Source: Anaerosporobacter mobilis DSM 15930 (lineage in GTDB: Bacteria > Bacillota > Clostridia > Lachnospirales > Lachnospiraceae). From it: a stretch of 64,000 nt of DNA. The translations under genes and the position numbers were made by a program. The notes under the pieces were generated by a model that saw only the letters and a list, made by a program, of their open reading frames with translations, was not told the DNA's origin and made no database searches. Where the stretch lies: positions 25,918 through 89,917 of the forward strand of contig NZ_FRCP01000024.1 of NCBI RefSeq assembly GCF_900142955.1. The letters run 5' to 3'. Shown piece after piece: positions 33,746 through 42,637 of this stretch (positions are counted from its first letter, which is position 1; each line of letters starts with the position of its first letter).

Positions 33746-34061
33746 AGATAGGAGTATGATGTAAGGAAAATGTTTGTAGATAAGCTGATATTTCTAATAT
33801 TGTGAGATATATAAGATAGAACATGCGCAGAGTATTGTGGAGAGTTTGGGTGGAAGTATGGAAGCTATTGCAGAGTATTTTGCGTAGTTCTTAAAAGAGT
33901 AATTTGGGTGCACATAATTGTAATTTGAAGGAAGTAACTTTGTTAGTTACGAATGAAAATAATGAAAGTTTTATTACGATTACAGTAGTAATAGTGATTA
34001 TTATAGTAATAATAAGTAACGTGAAGTTTACCAAAGAATATTTTAGAGAAGAAGGTAGCGT

Positions 34062-34877
34062 ATGAAAACAAGAACAGAATTAATTAATGATATAAATGAA
34101 TGTAAGGTAGGCTATGGAGAATTAGCCTTTTGGTGGCTTGGTCAGATGGGATATGCTATAAAGATAGATCAGACGATTCTCTATATTGACGCATATTTAG
34201 AAGATAGTAATACAAGGAGTATACCTACATTATTAAATCCAAGTGAGGTAACAAATGCAGATATTATATTAGGTACTCATGACCACGTTGATCATATTGA
34301 TCGTTCATCGTGGAATCAAATGTCTAAAAGTTCTCCAAATGCTAAATTTATTACCCCAAGTATACTCCTTCCCTCTTTAGCTAAGGATTTAGAGATAGAA
34401 GAAGAACGATTTATTGGTCTGAATGATGGAGTATGTGTTAATTTAAATGGAATTTCCATTAGAGGAATTGCTTCAGCACATGAAGCATTAAATCAAGATA
34501 AGAGAACAGGTGAATATCCTTGTCTAGGATATATAATTGAGGGAAATGGGGTAAAGATCTATCATGCAGGCGATACCTGTATTTACCCAGAATTATACAA
34601 AAAATTAAGGGAAAATAGTCATTTTAGTGCAATCTTTCTACCCATTAACGGTAGAGACGCAAAACGATTAGAAAACAATATTATTGGAAATATGACCTAT
34701 CAGGAAGCTACGGATTTGGCGGGTTATATAGAACCGGATCTGGTAGTTCCAGGGCATTATGAGATGTTTCCGGGGAATAGTGAGAATCCAGAATTATTTA
34801 CAAGTTATCTTAGGGTTAAATATCCACATTTGAAGGCTTGGGTTGGAGAACATGGAGAAAGGGTTATCTTAACGTAA
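34062..34877 (+). CDS. Metallo-beta-lactamase-fold hydrolase (UlaG-like)
   Basis: 271 residues, GAAGAAGGTAGC before the ATG. The metal motif HDHVDH is at 73-78, with HAGDT (His168, Asp171) and a later PGHYEMFPGN (His near 232). The opening FWWLGQMGYAIK and the short length fit the UlaG/UPF0173 branch, which includes L-ascorbate-6-phosphate lactonase and other small-molecule hydrolases. No sugar-transport genes are nearby, so the substrate is unknown. It is alone between attachment copies 4 and 5. Confidence 0.85.
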   Translation: MKTRTELINDINECKVGYGELAFWWLGQMGYAIKIDQTILYIDAYLEDSNTRSIPTLLNPSEVTNADIILGTHDHVDHIDRSSWNQMSKSSPNAKFITPSILLPSLAKDLEIEEERFIGLNDGVCVNLNGISIRGIASAHEALNQDKRTGEYPCLGYIIEGNGVKIYHAGDTCIYPELYKKLRENSHFSAIFLPINGRDAKRLENNIIGNMTYQEATDLAGYIEPDLVVPGHYEMFPGNSENPELFTSYLRVKYPHLKAWVGEHGERVILT

Positions 34878-35220
34878 AAATCTTAGAACCAAAGAGGCAT
34901 TAGAGTGTGCAAAACTTACTTTGTTTAAGGGGCAAATACAGTTGGGCAGTTTGGCTTTGACTATTTAAATGTAAATTGTTTATGTATAAAAGAGGATTCA
35001 TCAGATTAAGTAATGAAGTAAAAAACAGTAAAACTTTCCTTTAGACACGATACGGTGAACCGTACAGTCGGAGTAATTATATTGTAAAAGATTATAGATA
35101 TCTTTATTTCGTTATCTCGCATTTTGTAATAAAATAAATATTAACGTAAAGTATTGCTAATTTTTTGTTTTTACATTATTATGGAGTTCTAACTATTGAA
35201 AATTATTGTAAGGTACGAGG
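34878..35220. other. Gene-free region with attachment copy 5
   Basis: 343 bases. It holds the repeat at 35025-35073. Just beyond it, GTAAAAGATTATAGATATCTTTAT (about 35,084-35,106) resembles the sequence before repeat B at 27,641-27,668. No gene is evident. Confidence 0.55.
35025..35073 (+). repeat. rlmH-end repeat, SCC-like attachment site copy 5 (degenerate)
   Basis: The left arm starts with a 19-base match to copy 3 (35017-35035 against 30763-30781) and is followed by GATACGGTGAACCGTAC, that is GEPY, before similarity fades. It separates the MBL gene from the NlpC-like gene. Confidence 0.6.
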
Positions 35221-35832
35221 ATGATGAAAAAAATTTATATAGTGTTTATTGCGTCAAATTTTAAATCAGGAAAATTAATTCGGTTTTTCACAAGAGGAAG
35301 ATATAATCATGTAGCATTTTCACATGAACCATATATATCTGAGATTTATTCGTTTGCTAGATATAATTATTATGAATCCCTTCTTGGAGGGTTTGGTCCA
35401 GAGTATTCGAATCGTTACTTATGCCAGGGAAAAGATATCGATATAAAGATCTGTCAGTATGAAGTAACTGATGAACATTACAAAAGGATTAAGGAAAAGC
35501 TTGATTATTATGGAAAAACTAAGACAAGGTATAATATTTTGTCTGTTTTAACGTACCCATTGAAGAAACAGGTGGAACTTCCGGATACCCATACGTGTAT
35601 TAGCTTTATGTTAGAGTTATTAGAGTTAAACAATAATATCACCATTAATAAATTAGAAACGATGCTATCTAAGAGTGTTATATATGAAGGAAATTTAAGT
35701 AATCGATTATCATACGTAGCAGCTCTAGATGAAGATGAATTTTTTGTTCGAAAAAAGCGGCTTCACGTATGGAGAAAAAACTGTTTTTATTATTATTGGT
35801 TATTTGCTACATTGGTTAGATTACATATTTAG
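35221..35832 (+). CDS. Permuted papain-like (YiiX/NlpC-type) protein
   Basis: 203 residues; ACGAGG precedes paired ATG codons at 35221 and 35224. A conserved His in NHVAFSHE (His30) precedes a Cys in HTCISFMLELL (Cys126), the order seen in circularly permuted NlpC/P60 peptidases such as YiiX/YaeF. These cleave amide bonds in peptidoglycan or lipids. There is no signal peptide, so it may act inside the cell or on membrane lipids. The C-terminal 40 residues are aromatic and basic. Confidence 0.65.
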   Translation: MMKKIYIVFIASNFKSGKLIRFFTRGRYNHVAFSHEPYISEIYSFARYNYYESLLGGFGPEYSNRYLCQGKDIDIKICQYEVTDEHYKRIKEKLDYYGKTKTRYNILSVLTYPLKKQVELPDTHTCISFMLELLELNNNITINKLETMLSKSVIYEGNLSNRLSYVAALDEDEFFVRKKRLHVWRKNCFYYYWLFATLVRLHI

Positions 35833-35861
35833 TAATGTTCTACCGCTGTTACCTTATTACA

Positions 35862-35920
35862 AATTCTGTGATAGTTAAGTCAATAAGGAAAGCAATAAGT
35901 AATATATCAATAACTAATAT
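35862..35920 (+). repeat. Cassette-end repeat B, copy 2
   Basis: Matches 27,671-27,729 closely. A recognisable rlmH-end site does not follow, only a weak GCTATACGG near 35,942, so this may be a decayed outer end of the composite island. Confidence 0.65.
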
Positions 35921-35988
35921 GAAATGATTTAATTTTTATATGCTATACGGAAAGAAAAACTTATATATATTTGGCGGAGGAGATAAAT

Positions 35989-36591
35989 ATGCAAGTAGGA
36001 GATAAAATAGTATTTGGCAATCACGATTGGCGAGTACTTGATATTAAAACCGATAGAGCCTTAATTATAACTGAACGTATTATAGAACAATGTCCTTACC
36101 ATGAAGCTTATACAGATATTACATGGGCTGACTGCTCGTTACGAGAATATCTTAACGGGGAATTTTATAACACCTTCGCTACAGTTGACAAATCAAGAAT
36201 AATTCCGGTGTTAAATAAAAATCTTAACAATCAGTGGTATGGTACAGACGGCGGAGTAGATACGAGGGACAGCATATTTTTACTAAGCCTTGATGAAGTG
36301 TGCAGATATTTCGGTGATAGCACTGAAAAATTGTACAACAAGGGAAAGAATCAAAGATATTGGTTTGAAAGAAAAGATGAAAACAACAGTAAGCGATTAG
36401 CAAGACTTCAGGGTTCAGAATGGTGTTGGTGGTGGTGGCTTCGGTCTCCCGGTCGAGTTAATATTAAGGCCGCGTACATCTGGGGAACTGACGGTACTAT
36501 CGGTATTCAAGGAAACAACATATTGAAAGGCAACATCAGCGATGGAAAATGTACAGGTGGCGTCCGTCCCGCTTTGTGGCTGAAGCTATAA
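35989..36591 (+). CDS. DUF6273 domain protein
   Basis: 200 residues from the ATG at 35989, which has GGCGGAGGAG upstream. The pattern (WRVLDIKTDRALIITERII, then TWADCSLREYLNGEFYNTF, then WWLRSPGRVNIKAAYIWGTDG and a closing GVRPALWLKL) is that of DUF6273, an abundant Firmicutes domain of unknown function, often extracellular but here without signal peptide. It starts just after repeat B copy 2. Confidence 0.85.
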   Translation: MQVGDKIVFGNHDWRVLDIKTDRALIITERIIEQCPYHEAYTDITWADCSLREYLNGEFYNTFATVDKSRIIPVLNKNLNNQWYGTDGGVDTRDSIFLLSLDEVCRYFGDSTEKLYNKGKNQRYWFERKDENNSKRLARLQGSEWCWWWWLRSPGRVNIKAAYIWGTDGTIGIQGNNILKGNISDGKCTGGVRPALWLKL

Positions 36592-36603
36592 TAAAAAAAA
36601 TAC

Positions 36604-36652
36604 AGAGCTTATATCAAGGTTAAAACGGTAACCAAGATATCAGCTCTTTTTC
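36604..36652 (+). terminator. Rho-independent terminator
   Basis: AGAGCT-TATATC-AAGGTTA pairs with GTAACC-AAGATATC-AGCTCT and runs into TTTTTC. It ends the DUF6273 transcript. Confidence 0.75.
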
Positions 36653-36815
36653 TGTCTAAAGGAAGGAGATAAGAACGAAGATAATTAGAATTCTGTTATG
36701 TAAGGATTGACATATATGACTGTACTTATGTTATTAATTGTGGAAAATTAAGGAATTGTATAATATAATACTACTAAGCCATATTTACTGACTATATCTA
36801 CCAGGAGGTTAATCA

Positions 36816-37934
36816 ATGATTTTATCAAAATCCATAGACTTTCTGCTTGAAAATGCTGGCGATGTTATCAAATATCGCTTACATAAAGAAATACTCAAAG
36901 ATCTAAACAAAGTGGAAGAAGAAAATCTGCTTGAAAAGGTTTTTCAGACACCTTATTACAAACTTGTTGAAAGCTATGTAAAACCAAATGGGTATATTGG
37001 TAGCGGTATGCATAGTTGGAGCAACTGGCGTGGCATGGTATTGCACGAAACACCGTTGCAGGACGGAGAGGCAGCAGCGCGGCTTTTATCAAACTATGCG
37101 ATACCAAAGAACAAGCAAATCATAATAAATTTTATTGCAGCTCTTAGAAATGATGAAATACTAAAAGAGGAATTTTCTTATATTTCACCTGAAATAGCTC
37201 GTTTTCGAGATAGATATTTAGGGATAAACAGTGGATATTCAATTTCATTGCTTAATTATACTTGTCAAGCACTTCTTGGATATGGCGATGATGATGAGGT
37301 AAGAGCATTTACAGAAACCTCATATAATGCTTTTGAAAGCGTGTTACACATAAGCGCACTTTCGGATATTACAAAGACAAGAGCAAATTCGGGTAAAAAA
37401 TATAACTACCCATATATTGAGCAAGATATGTATTTCCCTTGCCAGTATCACTTGGAAACCCTAGCACACACTACAACTTGGCGAAATGATAAACATATAG
37501 AAACAATAGCAAATGCAATTAATCATTTGTGTGAAATTATGGAAGATGATAATTTGTTGCATGTCAAAATTGGTAATAAGTATTATGCTCCTTGCTGGGC
37601 TTATGTACGACCCTTCAAAGTATTCACGAATGAAGTGGCAACTGAGGTAGCTTTGCGAAAAACGCTTACTCACCTTGCTATGGTGGGTGGTGATAAGATT
37701 GATGTTGTTTGCCAGTCGGCTGATGTAGTCAAAACGGCACTTGAGAAAGATGGTGTTTTGCGTGTGAAATTTGATACTCCATATCACAAGAAATGTTTTA
37801 AGCAAAACATGAGCATACCCAGTCCATACAGCGAAATATCACTTGAGACAAGCCATAAATCAGATATACAAATATGGTGCGATTTAACTTTTTGGGCGGT
37901 GCAATTTTTACATATTCTCAACCGAGGATTATGA
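36816..37934 (+). CDS. Helical hypothetical protein
   Basis: 372 residues after CAGGAGG. It is mostly helical, with conserved-looking stretches GSGMHSWSNWRGM and ETPLQDGEAAARLL and a later FPCQYHLETLAHTTTWR. The helical repeats suggest an alpha/alpha-toroid (prenyltransferase-like) fold, but I cannot name the family. Its codon use and slightly richer GC are close to the MerR gene next to it, and unlike the island to the left. A TATAAT-rich stretch near 36,757 may hold its promoter. Confidence 0.7.
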   Translation: MILSKSIDFLLENAGDVIKYRLHKEILKDLNKVEEENLLEKVFQTPYYKLVESYVKPNGYIGSGMHSWSNWRGMVLHETPLQDGEAAARLLSNYAIPKNKQIIINFIAALRNDEILKEEFSYISPEIARFRDRYLGINSGYSISLLNYTCQALLGYGDDDEVRAFTETSYNAFESVLHISALSDITKTRANSGKKYNYPYIEQDMYFPCQYHLETLAHTTTWRNDKHIETIANAINHLCEIMEDDNLLHVKIGNKYYAPCWAYVRPFKVFTNEVATEVALRKTLTHLAMVGGDKIDVVCQSADVVKTALEKDGVLRVKFDTPYHKKCFKQNMSIPSPYSEISLETSHKSDIQIWCDLTFWAVQFLHILNRGL

Positions 37935-38052
37935 GGATACTATGAAGTTATCAACTTCAGTCTGCACTTATGGTGCAATATAGATTTAATTGCTGAGTTC
38001 TTAGTGGATAGTAAGAGTAATTAATATAATTGAATTAAGTAAGCCTTTACTC

Positions 38053-38083
38053 TTGACTCTTCCTTTGGGGAATCCTTTATACT
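38053..38083 (+). promoter_or_regulatory. MerR-type promoter with 19-bp spacer
   Basis: TTGACT (38053-38058), a 19-base spacer and TATACT (38078-38083). The spacer holds an imperfect dyad, CTTCC-TTTG-GGGAA. Long-spacer promoters of this kind are the targets of MerR regulators, which twist the DNA to activate. The gene 40 bases downstream encodes a MerR protein, so it probably regulates itself. Confidence 0.7.
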
Positions 38084-38122
38084 AAGTTTATCCCTGATAA
38101 ATTAGAAAAGAGGTAAAAACAG

Positions 38123-39103
38123 ATGAACAACCTAATCAAAATCAAAGATGTGTCAAGCAAATATGACATTACAGCCCGTACACTGCGTTACTATGAGGAC
38201 ATGGGATTGTTGTCAAGCACCCGAAGTGATGACTACGCATATAGAATGTACGATGAAAACGCTGTTAGGAAACTTGAACAAATACTCATATTACGCAAGT
38301 TGAATATCAGCATAAAAGACATTCAGCGTATTTTCAACACTTCCGGTTCCGATGTAGTTTTAGAAGTGCTGGGGAAAAAAGTACATAGCATAGACGACGA
38401 GGTTGCGCTTTTGCATGAGTTAAAAGAAATCATAATGGACTTTATACGCGAAATCGAACAAGTGAACTTTGCAGACAACTCCGACATAAAACTGCTGTAT
38501 AACAAGGCTAAAGAGATAGAAACACAGTTGATAAGCGTTGACTATATCGGCAAGCCCTCCAATATTAACCGTTTGATTGAAATTACGGAAAAATTAGATA
38601 AGAAAATTCCAGATATAATGGTTGTCAGGATACCAGAATTTAAAGCGGTAACGTGCGGTATCCAATCGTGGGGGGATATGTTCAAAGAAGGTGGATATAT
38701 GAACCAGTTGTGGCAGTATTGTCATTTGTATAAGAGTGTGATTTTCGATTGTTTTGATTTTTTACTGTCTAAAAATGACGAAGCTGAATGGATATGTGCC
38801 GTTAAAGATGGTGTAACCAATGCGGATGTAAGTCCTTTTAAATTGTTCGATTTTCCAGGAGGCTTGTACGCTATGGCAGTCAGTATTGACGAAGATAACG
38901 AGAGCATACGCAAAGTGGAAGATAAAGTTCTAAGGTGGATTGAAAGCACTAATTTTGAGCTTGACAAAAGCCGCAATGTTATGTTCAATATGCCTTATTT
39001 ATATGAAGCCGGAAGAGATATTGCCTATCAAGACATAGATAAGGGACTTGGCTATAAACAAATGCAAAGATATCTTCCCATTAAGCTAAAAGAAGGAATA
39101 TAA
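38123..39103 (+). CDS. MerR-family regulator with GyrI-like effector domain
   Basis: 326 residues, AAAGAGGTAAAAACAG before the ATG. The MerR winged helix is at about 4-72 (DITARTLRYYEDMGLL), followed by a dimer helix and, from about 165, a GyrI-like ligand-binding domain (VVRIPEFKAVTCGI...FDFPGGLYAMAV). Such BmrR-like activators respond to cationic drugs or other small molecules and usually control an efflux pump or a small resistance gene. No pump is adjacent here. Its own promoter shows the MerR spacing. Confidence 0.9.
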   Translation: MNNLIKIKDVSSKYDITARTLRYYEDMGLLSSTRSDDYAYRMYDENAVRKLEQILILRKLNISIKDIQRIFNTSGSDVVLEVLGKKVHSIDDEVALLHELKEIIMDFIREIEQVNFADNSDIKLLYNKAKEIETQLISVDYIGKPSNINRLIEITEKLDKKIPDIMVVRIPEFKAVTCGIQSWGDMFKEGGYMNQLWQYCHLYKSVIFDCFDFLLSKNDEAEWICAVKDGVTNADVSPFKLFDFPGGLYAMAVSIDEDNESIRKVEDKVLRWIESTNFELDKSRNVMFNMPYLYEAGRDIAYQDIDKGLGYKQMQRYLPIKLKEGI

Positions 39104-39242
39104 ATGATGCTCATGGTGACGAAGACAACCCTGAGTCAATCGTTTTGCGTATCACCTTACGGAAGGAATGATAACTGATAACGACAGAAAATACGGTGAA
39201 TGGCAGTATGAAGTTGACTTTACGAAGAAAGAAGTGAAATAA
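39104..39242 (+). pseudogene. Decayed coding remnant
   Basis: One frame reads NDAHGDEDNPESIVLRI to a stop near 39,171. A second frame, from about 39,174, reads NDRKYGEWQYEVDFTKKEVK to TAA at 39240-39242. The residue use looks coding, but there is no intact gene. It may be the end of a small gene once controlled by the MerR protein. No family is recognisable. Confidence 0.3.
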
Positions 39243-40331
39243 TTGAGAAAGACACTCAAAGATATGGCAAAACATTTAAAGAATGTTATTACGTCAGAAA
39301 TACCTGTAACATATGAAATTAATCCGATGTTTAAAAATATTTCGAACGAGGAAGAAATTCGGGAAGGAGTTCTTGCGTTCAGAAACTTTTTGTATCATCT
39401 TTGCGATGTTTTGATTGTTGAAGGTGATTCGTATGACAATCATAAAAAGAATGCTCATGAATTTGATGACCGCGTTACTATTTCGGTATATTTTCCATTC
39501 CTGCACAATTTGAAATGCTTATTACTGAATATAGGTTTTCATGGTGTACTAACAGAAAACGCTGGGTCCCTTACCGCTTATAACAATATATTCGATACGA
39601 AAATCCCTGTTTCAAAAAGCATTGATTGCTTGCGATTCTTGACTGCTTGCGGCATATTGATTGACGGTATAGACTTGAATGATAAAAAACCGGATTTATT
39701 AAAAGCTGAAAGAATAAGAATATCGTATCCTGATAATCCTGCTATGTTGACGGGCTTGAAGGTAATGGCTATAGCAGAGATGGAATTTGGTAGAAACGCG
39801 AACAATTCGAAGGTCAATAAGTCTAATACAATCAGTTATTGCCGCTTCTCCGATATTTTATTGCGATGTGATTACAGAGTATTGGAAAACAATAAAATCG
39901 ACGATGTTATTTCTACAATAAAAGATACGATGAACCCTTTGTCTGCCAATGTGCAAGATTTTATATTGCAGCTACATCAACGGTATTTGGATAAAAGGCT
40001 TAAATGCAATGTGGAAATAAAAGATTTATGGATAAAGATTACATATTCTTATAAAAGTAAAGAGATATGGGGAATTAATGTATCACTTAATAATGGTTAT
40101 CAGATAAACATCAAAGCGAAAAATACGGATAAATACGCTGATACCATTGAAAAATTTCCTTCATTGATACAAGAAATGATTGAAAGCGGTTATGGCTGTG
40201 GAATAAAAAGAGGGATAAGCGATCATTGTAATGGAGGTTGCCAAGGGTTTCGTTTTTCACTAGATGACTCAATCATTGATCTAAGAAATGCTATCGAAAC
40301 TTGGCTTGATACGGAATTGTCTTTTGTATAG
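39243..40331 (+). CDS. Hypothetical protein, 362 aa
   Basis: The TTG start follows AAGAAAGAAGTG; an ATG at 39264 is an alternative start. It is a soluble mixed alpha/beta protein with no motif I recognise. The C-terminal part (about 330-345) contains SDHCNGGCQGFRFSLDDS, with a Cys pair that might bind a metal or form a disulphide. Codon use is like the MerR gene, so the two probably arrived together. Confidence 0.7.
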   Translation: MRKTLKDMAKHLKNVITSEIPVTYEINPMFKNISNEEEIREGVLAFRNFLYHLCDVLIVEGDSYDNHKKNAHEFDDRVTISVYFPFLHNLKCLLLNIGFHGVLTENAGSLTAYNNIFDTKIPVSKSIDCLRFLTACGILIDGIDLNDKKPDLLKAERIRISYPDNPAMLTGLKVMAIAEMEFGRNANNSKVNKSNTISYCRFSDILLRCDYRVLENNKIDDVISTIKDTMNPLSANVQDFILQLHQRYLDKRLKCNVEIKDLWIKITYSYKSKEIWGINVSLNNGYQINIKAKNTDKYADTIEKFPSLIQEMIESGYGCGIKRGISDHCNGGCQGFRFSLDDSIIDLRNAIETWLDTELSFV

Positions 40332-40395
40332 TCTTACAATGCCTGTTACCAAAATATATTTATAGGGTTGAATAAATCAAGGAAAGAAAAATCAG

Positions 40396-40438
40396 ACACC
40401 ACAGCGCCAGTAATTACAGTATACCGACTCTGTGGTGT
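40396..40438. terminator. Terminator between convergent genes
   Basis: ACACCACAG (40396-40404) pairs perfectly with CTGTGGTGT (40430-40438), with a TTCTTCC run on the plus side. It stands between the plus-strand gene ending at 40331 and the minus-strand gene ending at 40500 and could serve both. Confidence 0.6.
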
Positions 40439-40499
40439 TCTTCCTAGGTGTATTTAAGTACGCGTTTATTCAAATCAAACTATTGGTATAGAATTCAAC

Positions 40500-41120
40500 T
40501 TAATTATGTAATAGGAACTGTTCAAGTTTACTTTGTGAGATTTTGTTGTCTTTGAAGATTCCAATGTGATGAATATCACTGCTTCTATCAAGGAACATAG
40601 GATAGAGAAAACCAAATTCAGGATTACCTGGCTCATAGTCTCCAATTAGTGGACATATAGCGCATATTAGATATTCGTATACCTCTTCGGATTCTCCAAG
40701 ACGCTCTTTATCAGCTGCCTTTATTGGAATATCATATCGATCGTGAAAGACAAAGATTGCATAATCATTCTCTGCTTGATATTCTTTGGCAATGATTTCA
40801 TAGAACGTATCCATTAGTGCGTCATTTTTCAGGCCGCAGGATCTCATCTCATGAAGTATCTTCCACATACTACCATTATTGTTCTTATTATTGGTAAAAG
40901 GGTATTCTTTTAACTTCTCATTGGTATCAGAAAAGGGAATCGTTTTGGCAATCCTTAAATTTTTTTGTTTGTCTTTTGCCGTAAGTTTTAGAAAGTTTGT
41001 ATTGAAAGTTCCATCAATATAGCCTTCGGAATCAATATAGCTTCCTGCAATTCTTGTAATAGATGTTCGACTTATTGTCATTCTTCTAGTAAGTTCTAGC
41101 ATATCTTCTCTGTTTATCAT
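40500..41120 (-). CDS. DUF4317 family protein, short form
   Basis: 206 residues on the minus strand, with GGGGAGGTGTACCT before the ATG. MINREDMLELTRRM, GSYIDSEG, YAIFVFHDRYDIPIKAADK and SEEVYEYLICAICP follow the DUF4317 pattern common in Clostridia. Family members are usually, as I recall, about twice as long. This one ends soon after FLDRSSDIHHI, so it is either a natural short form or a truncated gene. Function unknown. It is the only clear minus-strand gene in the window. Confidence 0.85.
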   Translation of the reverse strand: MINREDMLELTRRMTISRTSITRIAGSYIDSEGYIDGTFNTNFLKLTAKDKQKNLRIAKTIPFSDTNEKLKEYPFTNNKNNNGSMWKILHEMRSCGLKNDALMDTFYEIIAKEYQAENDYAIFVFHDRYDIPIKAADKERLGESEEVYEYLICAICPLIGDYEPGNPEFGFLYPMFLDRSSDIHHIGIFKDNKISQSKLEQFLLHN

Positions 41121-41286
41121 AGGTACACCTCCCCAAGTTCATAAAGATTATAACATATATGAGGGTGGAATAATACCCAAAGAAATTAAAGGAAACTGTT
41201 TGTTCAACATGTGAAGCATTAGCTTTAGGTTCTCCATTCGCAATAAAACATTCTACTAAGAGATTTTGAATTTTTTATAAAAAATA

Positions 41287-41316
41287 TTGCAAAATACAAT
41301 ACGATTCCTGTAAAAT
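41287..41316 (+). promoter_or_regulatory. Probable sigma-A promoter for the DUF1576 gene
   Basis: TTGCAA (41287-41292), an 18-base spacer and TAAAAT (41311-41316), about 40 bases before the start of the membrane gene. Confidence 0.45.
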
Positions 41317-41356
41317 AATATTAATAAATATTATTTTATATTGAGGAGGTTGATTT

Positions 41357-42637
41357 TTGGAGTTAAACAAGGTAGATGAGAAAGATATCGGTCGTGTCAA
41401 AAAACTAAGCTTATTATGTGTTATACCTATTTTATTTCTATTTGTTGGAATAATCTATGGTATATATAAGGGGAGCTTTCACTCGGTTATTAACGGATTT
41501 ATCAATATTATACTTGCGCCAACAATATTAGTTACAGATTTTATTGAGGTTGGTGGGATTGAAGCAGCATTTATTAATGTTGGTTTAGTCGGGATCTTAA
41601 ATATCTATATTATGCACCATTATCGACTTAAGTTGAATGGTATTTTAATTGCGGCATTCTTTACTGTCATCGGCTTCTCCTTCTTCGGAAAAAATCTATA
41701 TAATATAATTCCAATTTATCTAGGAGGATATTTTTATACTTTATATAAGAAAATATCATTTAAGGATATCATTATTGCTGTAATGTTTGGTACTGCATTA
41801 GCACCATTAGTAAGTGAAATAAGCTTTTCTGGTTTATTGCATCCTTTTTTTGCTATTGTTGTTGCAGTGAGTGTTGGTATTTTTATTGGATTTATCCTAG
41901 TGCCACTATCCTCACATATGTTAAAATTTCATGATGGATATAATTTATATAACATTGGTTTTACGTCTGGAATATTAGGAACAGCACTGACAAGTATCCT
42001 TAGAAGCTTTGGTATATCTGTGGAGCAAGTGAATATTATTTCAGAGAAAAATCATCCGGTAATTATTATAATAGTACTATTTTTATTTCTGAGCTTTTTC
42101 TTTACTGGAATTTATATCAATCGCCATGCTATAATGGATTTCAAGAAAATACTACAATACAAAGGAAGACTGATTACGGATTATACGCACCTGGTAGGTT
42201 TAGGTGTAACATTATTAAATATGGCGTTACTTGGATTTATTAGCCTTTTTTATGTAATACTCGTCGGAGGAGTTGTAAATGGTCCAGTCTTGGCAGGAAT
42301 ATTCACAGTAGTTGGATTTGGAGCATTAGGTAAGCATATTAAGAATTGTCTGCCAGTAATGCTTGGTGTTATAGCCATGGCTTTGTTATTAGGAAATGAT
42401 CTGTCAACTACAGGCATCATTATTTCGGTTTTATTTTCTACTACATTAGCGCCAATCGCTGGTACATACGGGCCAGTCAAGGGATTCATAGCAGGTGTTC
42501 TTCATATGATTCTGGTGACAAATGTTGGAGTGATGCACGGAGGTGTTAATCTCTATAACAACGGGTTCTCGGGAGGATTGGTAGCAGGAATTATGATTCC
42601 AGTTATAGATGCTTTTGATAAGGAGAGAGATAGATGA
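41357..42637 (+). CDS. DUF1576 family multi-pass membrane protein
   Basis: 426 residues, TTG start after GAGGAGGTTGA. About ten to twelve hydrophobic segments in two similar halves, each with a conserved short motif: GYNLYNIGFTSGILGT near 193-208 and GGVNLYNNGFSGGLVAG near 396-412. This internal repeat and the LYN-GF motif are the marks of DUF1576, a Firmicutes membrane family without known function, possibly a transporter. It overlaps the next gene by four bases (ATGA). Confidence 0.85.
   Translation: MELNKVDEKDIGRVKKLSLLCVIPILFLFVGIIYGIYKGSFHSVINGFINIILAPTILVTDFIEVGGIEAAFINVGLVGILNIYIMHHYRLKLNGILIAAFFTVIGFSFFGKNLYNIIPIYLGGYFYTLYKKISFKDIIIAVMFGTALAPLVSEISFSGLLHPFFAIVVAVSVGIFIGFILVPLSSHMLKFHDGYNLYNIGFTSGILGTALTSILRSFGISVEQVNIISEKNHPVIIIIVLFLFLSFFFTGIYINRHAIMDFKKILQYKGRLITDYTHLVGLGVTLLNMALLGFISLFYVILVGGVVNGPVLAGIFTVVGFGALGKHIKNCLPVMLGVIAMALLLGNDLSTTGIIISVLFSTTLAPIAGTYGPVKGFIAGVLHMILVTNVGVMHGGVNLYNNGFSGGLVAGIMIPVIDAFDKERDR

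Larger units (their letters stand above)
33570..34061. other. Gene-free junction region before the MBL-fold gene
   Basis: 492 bases. It contains the terminator above, attachment-site copy 4 and, at about 33,811-33,889, a decayed reading frame ending in a plausible C-terminus (HAQSIVESLGGSMEAIAEYF) with stops upstream, probably a gene remnant. Otherwise I see nothing. Confidence 0.5.

Noticed and set aside
2609..35920. Presence of ccrA/ccrB/ccrC-type serine recombinase genes
   Set aside because: No long frame in this part has serine-recombinase features. Mobilisation, if any, must come from outside the window.
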